Assembly: GCA_019411365.1 (NCBI GenBank)
Contig: DXQT01000002.1
Coordinates: 1-37,984 of the forward strand
DNA length: 37,984 nucleotides
Direction: 5' to 3'
Source of the DNA: Roseburia sp.
Lineage (GTDB): Bacteria > Bacillota_A > Clostridia > Lachnospirales > Lachnospiraceae
In this document: positions 35,437-37,984 of the stretch, in pieces
Numbering within the stretch: the stretch's first letter is position 1
How the letters are laid out: the number at the start of each line of letters is the position of its first letter
Made by a program: the position numbers and the translations under genes
The notes under the pieces: model-generated
What the model was told of the DNA's origin: nothing
Databases searched by the model: none
Seen by the model: the letters and a program-made list of their open reading frames with translations, nothing else

Positions 35437-35459
35437 TTTCTATCCCTCAAGTTATTCCT

Positions 35460-35561
35460 TCAATCTGTACCTTTTCCCCTCAAATGCAATTCCAAAATAA
35501 TGCCGTTATTTTCAATCAAAATCTGTAACGCCTGTATTCCGCTTGCTGCTATTCTTTCCAT
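35460..35561 (-). CDS. Possible 33-aa small protein upstream of the polymerase pair
   Basis: A short frame beginning MERIAASGIQALQILIENNG, with GGAG five bases before the ATG, ends 23 bases before the polymerase gene. The frame stays open about 16 codons further upstream to a TAG. It looks like coding sequence but could equally be the 3' end of a gene cut away when the neighbouring insertion sequence arrived, or a leader peptide. No family is recognised. Confidence 0.3.
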   Translation of the reverse strand: MERIAASGIQALQILIENNGIILELHLRGKGTD

Positions 35562-35693
35562 GATTTCTCCAATATAACGGATAACTAAAAATATCCTTTT
35601 GATTCTTTGCTATCCTCTGACTTAGTATATCGGATTTCCATCCAATTTACAATATTTATTCCTCCCCGCACATTTTACATTCCATTCCCCATC
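35562..35693. other. Spacer between small frame and IS1634 left end
   Basis: Short coding-like scraps are present on the minus strand (for example KCAGRNKYCKLDGNPIY, which has a zinc-ribbon look) but stops interrupt every frame. Probably remains of a gene interrupted or deleted when the insertion sequence landed. Confidence 0.3.
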
Positions 35694-35710
35694 TTTGACA
35701 GTTGAAAAGC

Positions 35711-35760
35711 AAAAAAGCGGTCGTAAAGCCAGTAAAATCAAGGCTTACAGCCGTTTTTTG
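35711..35760 (-). terminator. Terminator of the IS1634 transposase gene
   Basis: On the minus strand an imperfect long hairpin (AAAAAACGGCTGTAAGCC against GGCTTTACGACCG) ends in CTTTTTTG, 40 bases after the transposase stop and just inside the left inverted end. It should stop transposase transcripts before they enter the polymerase genes. The A-rich left arm makes it partly bidirectional. Confidence 0.65.
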
Positions 35761-35799
35761 TTTCGCAGTGATATGTGTTATTGTGCTATATTTTTTACA

Positions 35800-37542
35800 C
35801 TATGGTAAATCTATTTCTTTTGTTTGCTTGATGATGCTTCGCATCGTAGATTTTTTTATAAATTCATAGTCTGTCCGAAAACCAAAAGTTTTGTGTAAAG
35901 AGTTCGTTATTTCAGTTCGGGTGTAGGATGGAACATAGCCATTAGCGGTATTTAACAGTGTCATTTTCATGGATCGCAGAGTCTCTATGATCTGCTCTGT
36001 TGTATAGCTGTTTCCTATTTTCTTTTCTAACAGACGGTAGAGAAGAAGGCTGATGTAACAGGTCATGAAATGTGCCTTGATCCGGTCATCTCTTCTGACA
36101 TAAACAGGTCTGGCTTCGAATTCTGTTTTCATGATTCTGAAGTTTTCTTCAATTTCCAAGCGCTGCTTGTTAATCTTTATGATTTCCTCGATATTTCCCT
36201 CCAGATTTGTCATAACCGCGTAGAAACCATCGTAAAGTTCTTCTTTGGCTATCTGTTCCTCATCAATCTCATATACTTTGTTTTCTGCAATCTCACCATC
36301 GTTTGTTACGGCAGTATTTTTCACAAAACGCATTGGATCATTTTGATTTTTGCCCTTTCGTTTTTTGCAAGGAGAGTTAATAATCATCTCTGCACGCTCG
36401 ATTTGACATGACCGTATTCTTTGCTGATAAGCTTTATATTTCGGTGAGTATGTAACGATCAGCGTCTCATCCAAATCTCCGGTAACAACAGGGACTTCCT
36501 TGTAGTAAATGGAGTTAAAAACTTCATCATCAGTTTCGTCCAAAGTCCTGATATCTATAAAATCTGTCGAACCAGCTTTTCTGAACTGTGTTGGATTCAG
36601 GGCAATATCACGGTCTTCCTGCTTCATCTTTTTAAGGGAATGCGTGATGACATAAGCCCGATTCCCGATGCTGTTAAACGCTCGGTTATTTGCACTTCCA
36701 AGACCGGCATCTGAACAGAAAATAAATTCACTACAGTTAAAATCTTTTATGATTTTCTTCTCCAGAGGCTTAAGCGTTGTCTGCTCGTTTTGGTTACCTG
36801 GAAAAACATCAAATGCAAGTGGAATGCCATCAGCATCCATAAACAGCCCCATACCAACAATCGGATTTGGACGGTTCTCCTTGCCTTTTCCATAGTGCTT
36901 CAAACCGCTTTCTTCCTCAATCTCAAAGTAATAATTCGTACAGTCATAGTAAAGTATCTTCTGATTTCTTGGATGGATGAAGTTTGAATTTTTGTATAGT
37001 TCACTTTGGATAAAATCCGACTCTTCCGCGATTACAGATAAAGCTCTGTAAACATCCTGAATCTCATACTTTGGTGGTTCAAGAAGCGTTTTGCAAAAGT
37101 TATAACTGCTGAGCTTGCTTAAAGGAGAGAGAACACTTGCGTAAACGAGATCAGTCAGAATCGCATGAAGATCATACTTAAATTTATGGCGCCCTTTAAT
37201 CACACGGCAGATGTTATCAAGGCGTAGCTCCGTACATAATTGTTGAAGAAATAGATAACCGGCATGAAAAGAACGTGTCTCGTTCATAGGAATGCAGGCA
37301 GCTTGAGGGAATTCAACCGTTACTTTCCCCGTACGCTCATTGTAGAGATCTGTTTCTTTGGCAGCTTCGCTTTTCGCCCAAGCCATAAGTTTTTCATTAT
37401 CACCATCAAACTGTTCCAACAAGGTGTTGTATTTTCCAAGCTTCTTATAAATACGAGAGGATGATTTTCCGTCTTTTTTTCGGAATGATTGATAAATGTA
37501 AATATCTTTATTATTTTTACTACCTGTAACTGCAATATACAT
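35800..37542 (-). CDS. IS1634 family transposase
   Basis: A 580-aa DDE transposase with no interruptions. The N-terminus has SSRIYKKLGKYNTL, typical of the family. Catalytic acids appear in ILYYDCTNYYFE (first Asp), FIFCSDAGLGSANNRAF (second Asp) and QRLEIEENFRIMKTEF (Glu). GPV-like core strands and a beta-rich insertion (about 300-420) lie between the second Asp and the Glu. AAGGGG is 8 bases before the ATG at 37542, and a TATACT box is at 37570-37565. The element appears recently active: frame and both inverted ends are preserved. Confidence 0.93.
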   Translation of the reverse strand: MYIAVTGSKNNKDIYIYQSFRKKDGKSSSRIYKKLGKYNTLLEQFDGDNEKLMAWAKSEAAKETDLYNERTGKVTVEFPQAACIPMNETRSFHAGYLFLQQLCTELRLDNICRVIKGRHKFKYDLHAILTDLVYASVLSPLSKLSSYNFCKTLLEPPKYEIQDVYRALSVIAEESDFIQSELYKNSNFIHPRNQKILYYDCTNYYFEIEEESGLKHYGKGKENRPNPIVGMGLFMDADGIPLAFDVFPGNQNEQTTLKPLEKKIIKDFNCSEFIFCSDAGLGSANNRAFNSIGNRAYVITHSLKKMKQEDRDIALNPTQFRKAGSTDFIDIRTLDETDDEVFNSIYYKEVPVVTGDLDETLIVTYSPKYKAYQQRIRSCQIERAEMIINSPCKKRKGKNQNDPMRFVKNTAVTNDGEIAENKVYEIDEEQIAKEELYDGFYAVMTNLEGNIEEIIKINKQRLEIEENFRIMKTEFEARPVYVRRDDRIKAHFMTCYISLLLYRLLEKKIGNSYTTEQIIETLRSMKMTLLNTANGYVPSYTRTEITNSLHKTFGFRTDYEFIKKSTMRSIIKQTKEIDLP

Positions 37543-37616
37543 AACACAAACCCCTTTTCTTTTAAGTATACCACACTATTGCAAACAAGTACATATCAAA
37601 ACGAAAAATTTGACAT

Positions 37617-37643
37617 AAAAACGCAGGTTTTATGCGACCTGCG
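37617..37643 (-). terminator. Read-in terminator at the right end of IS1634
   Basis: CGCAGGT (37622-37628) and ACCTGCG (37637-37643) form a perfect 7-bp stem. On the minus strand it is followed by TTTTT, upstream of the transposase promoter. Its position inside the element's right end would block transcription arriving from outside and so keep the transposase silent. Confidence 0.55.
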
Positions 37644-37720
37644 ATAACTTTTTTTAATATTCAACTGTCAAACTCCCGTGATTATCTTGTCACATAGTAC
37701 CTCAGGTGGTACACTAGCAC

Positions 37721-37740
37721 TATAATATTATTTATGGAGG
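37721..37740 (+). promoter_or_regulatory. Promoter -10 and ribosome binding site of the secreted-protein gene
   Basis: TATAAT (37721-37726) precedes GGAGG (about 37736-37740), 7 bases before the ATG at 37748. At the proper distance upstream there is no good -35; instead an imperfect palindrome GTACC TCAGGT GGTAC (37697-37712) sits there, suggesting activator or repressor control. Confidence 0.5.
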
Positions 37741-37747
37741 TATATTT

Positions 37748-37984
37748 ATGAAAAAGAAATGTTTTTTTAAGACAGTATGCAGTTGTATTCTGGGTACAGC
37801 TTTATTACTGTCATCCACTTCATCATCATATGCATCACCGAATATTCAAGATATCGATTCTATTGCGGATACAGTATCTGAAATGTTCAAAAAATCCGAG
37901 GAATTGAAAACAACTGAAGTGTCGGAAATGACCGAATCATCAGAAACTACTGAATCATCAGAAACTACTGAATCATTAGAAACT
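37748..37984 (+). CDS. Secreted Ser/Thr/Glu-repeat protein, N-terminal part
   Basis: The first 79 codons of a plus-strand gene that leaves the window. The N-terminus MKKKCFFKTVCSCILGTALL plus LSSTSSSYASP is a Sec signal peptide with likely cleavage after YAS. About 35 mature residues follow, then a Thr/Ser/Glu-rich repeat (TESSET units). Surface stalk or linker regions in Gram-positive proteins look like this; the functional domain must lie outside the window. It is transcribed away from the glycan operon and separated from it by the insertion sequence. Confidence 0.8.
   Translation, partial: MKKKCFFKTVCSCILGTALLLSSTSSSYASPNIQDIDSIADTVSEMFKKSEELKTTEVSEMTESSETTESSETTESLET
37934..37984 (+). 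repeat. 18-bp tandem repeat in the secreted protein
   Basis: GAATCATCAGAAACTACT (encoding ESSETT) is present at 37934-37951 and 37952-37969, and a third copy with one change starts at 37970 and reaches the window end. The repeat number is therefore unknown. Confidence 0.9.

Larger units (their letters stand above)
35694..37672 (-). mobile_element. IS1634-type insertion sequence, intact
   Basis: An element of about 2.0 kb bounded by inverted 13-bp ends: TTTGACAGTTGAA at 35694-35706 and its complement TTCAACTGTCAAA at 37660-37672. It carries one full-length transposase gene. No short target duplication is visible at the two junctions; members of this family are known to make long or variable duplications, so this is not decisive. 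It separates the secreted-protein gene on its right from the polymerase genes on its left. Confidence 0.85.

Noticed and set aside
35685..37680. Short target-site duplication of the IS1634-type element
   Set aside because: Bases just outside the two inverted ends (CCCATC and CTCCCG) do not match; I could not find a direct repeat by eye.
1..37984. tRNA, rRNA, riboswitch or CRISPR array
   Set aside because: I saw no cloverleaf-like sequence, conserved riboswitch core or regularly spaced repeats on either strand.

Overview
The window is one long polysaccharide (capsule or cell-wall glycan) locus, almost entirely on the minus strand. The base composition is AT-rich, ribosome binding sites are GGAGG-type, and the gene families match Clostridia; Lachnospiraceae is the likeliest family, inferred from protein style rather than a database search. 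Transcription runs from high to low coordinates.

Layout from the right edge in the direction of transcription. A plus-strand gene for a secreted repeat protein starts at 37748 and leaves the window. Next is an intact IS1634-type insertion sequence (35694-37672), then two tandem O-antigen polymerase/ligase-like membrane proteins (35436-31413), then a decayed transposase (31232-30457). A strong sigma-70-like promoter (30293-30264) overlapped by a perfect 15-bp-arm palindrome (30232-30263) drives what looks like one operon of about 30 kb.

The operon contains, in order: a CapD/WbpM-type dehydratase; a solitary AAA ATPase; a PglC/WcaJ-type initiating sugar transferase; a sugar epimerase/dehydratase; a GT2 and a GT4 glycosyltransferase; a three-gene cassette (DUF262 protein, DUF3696-type ATPase, unknown 247-aa protein); another GT2; a Septu-like PtuA/PtuB pair with a very acidic 123-aa third protein; an LTA-synthase-like sulfatase-fold enzyme; a Wzm/Wzt ABC exporter; a 1371-aa methyltransferase/coiled-coil/GT2/GT4 fusion; and a complete GDP-D-glycero-alpha-D-manno-heptose pathway (HddA, an HddC-GmhB fusion, GmhA). 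The left 5.6 kb is visibly more AT-rich. It holds a broken LTA-synthase-like gene, an acyltransferase, a GT-C-like membrane protein and a broken second acyltransferase that runs off the left edge.

Working model (inference): CapD and the small sugar transferase start a lipid-linked glycan, the GT2/GT4 enzymes and the fusion extend it with heptose and other sugars, Wzm/Wzt exports it, and the LTA-synthase-like and acyltransferase proteins decorate it outside the cell.

The most notable feature is that three separate ATPase-centred, defence-like modules are spliced between glycan genes with overlaps or gaps of only a few bases, so they are apparently co-transcribed and partly translationally coupled with surface-glycan synthesis. 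The DUF262 (sigma-1.1-like N-terminus)/DUF3696/247-aa cassette and the Septu-like trio with an acidic partner are the best candidates for an undescribed system.
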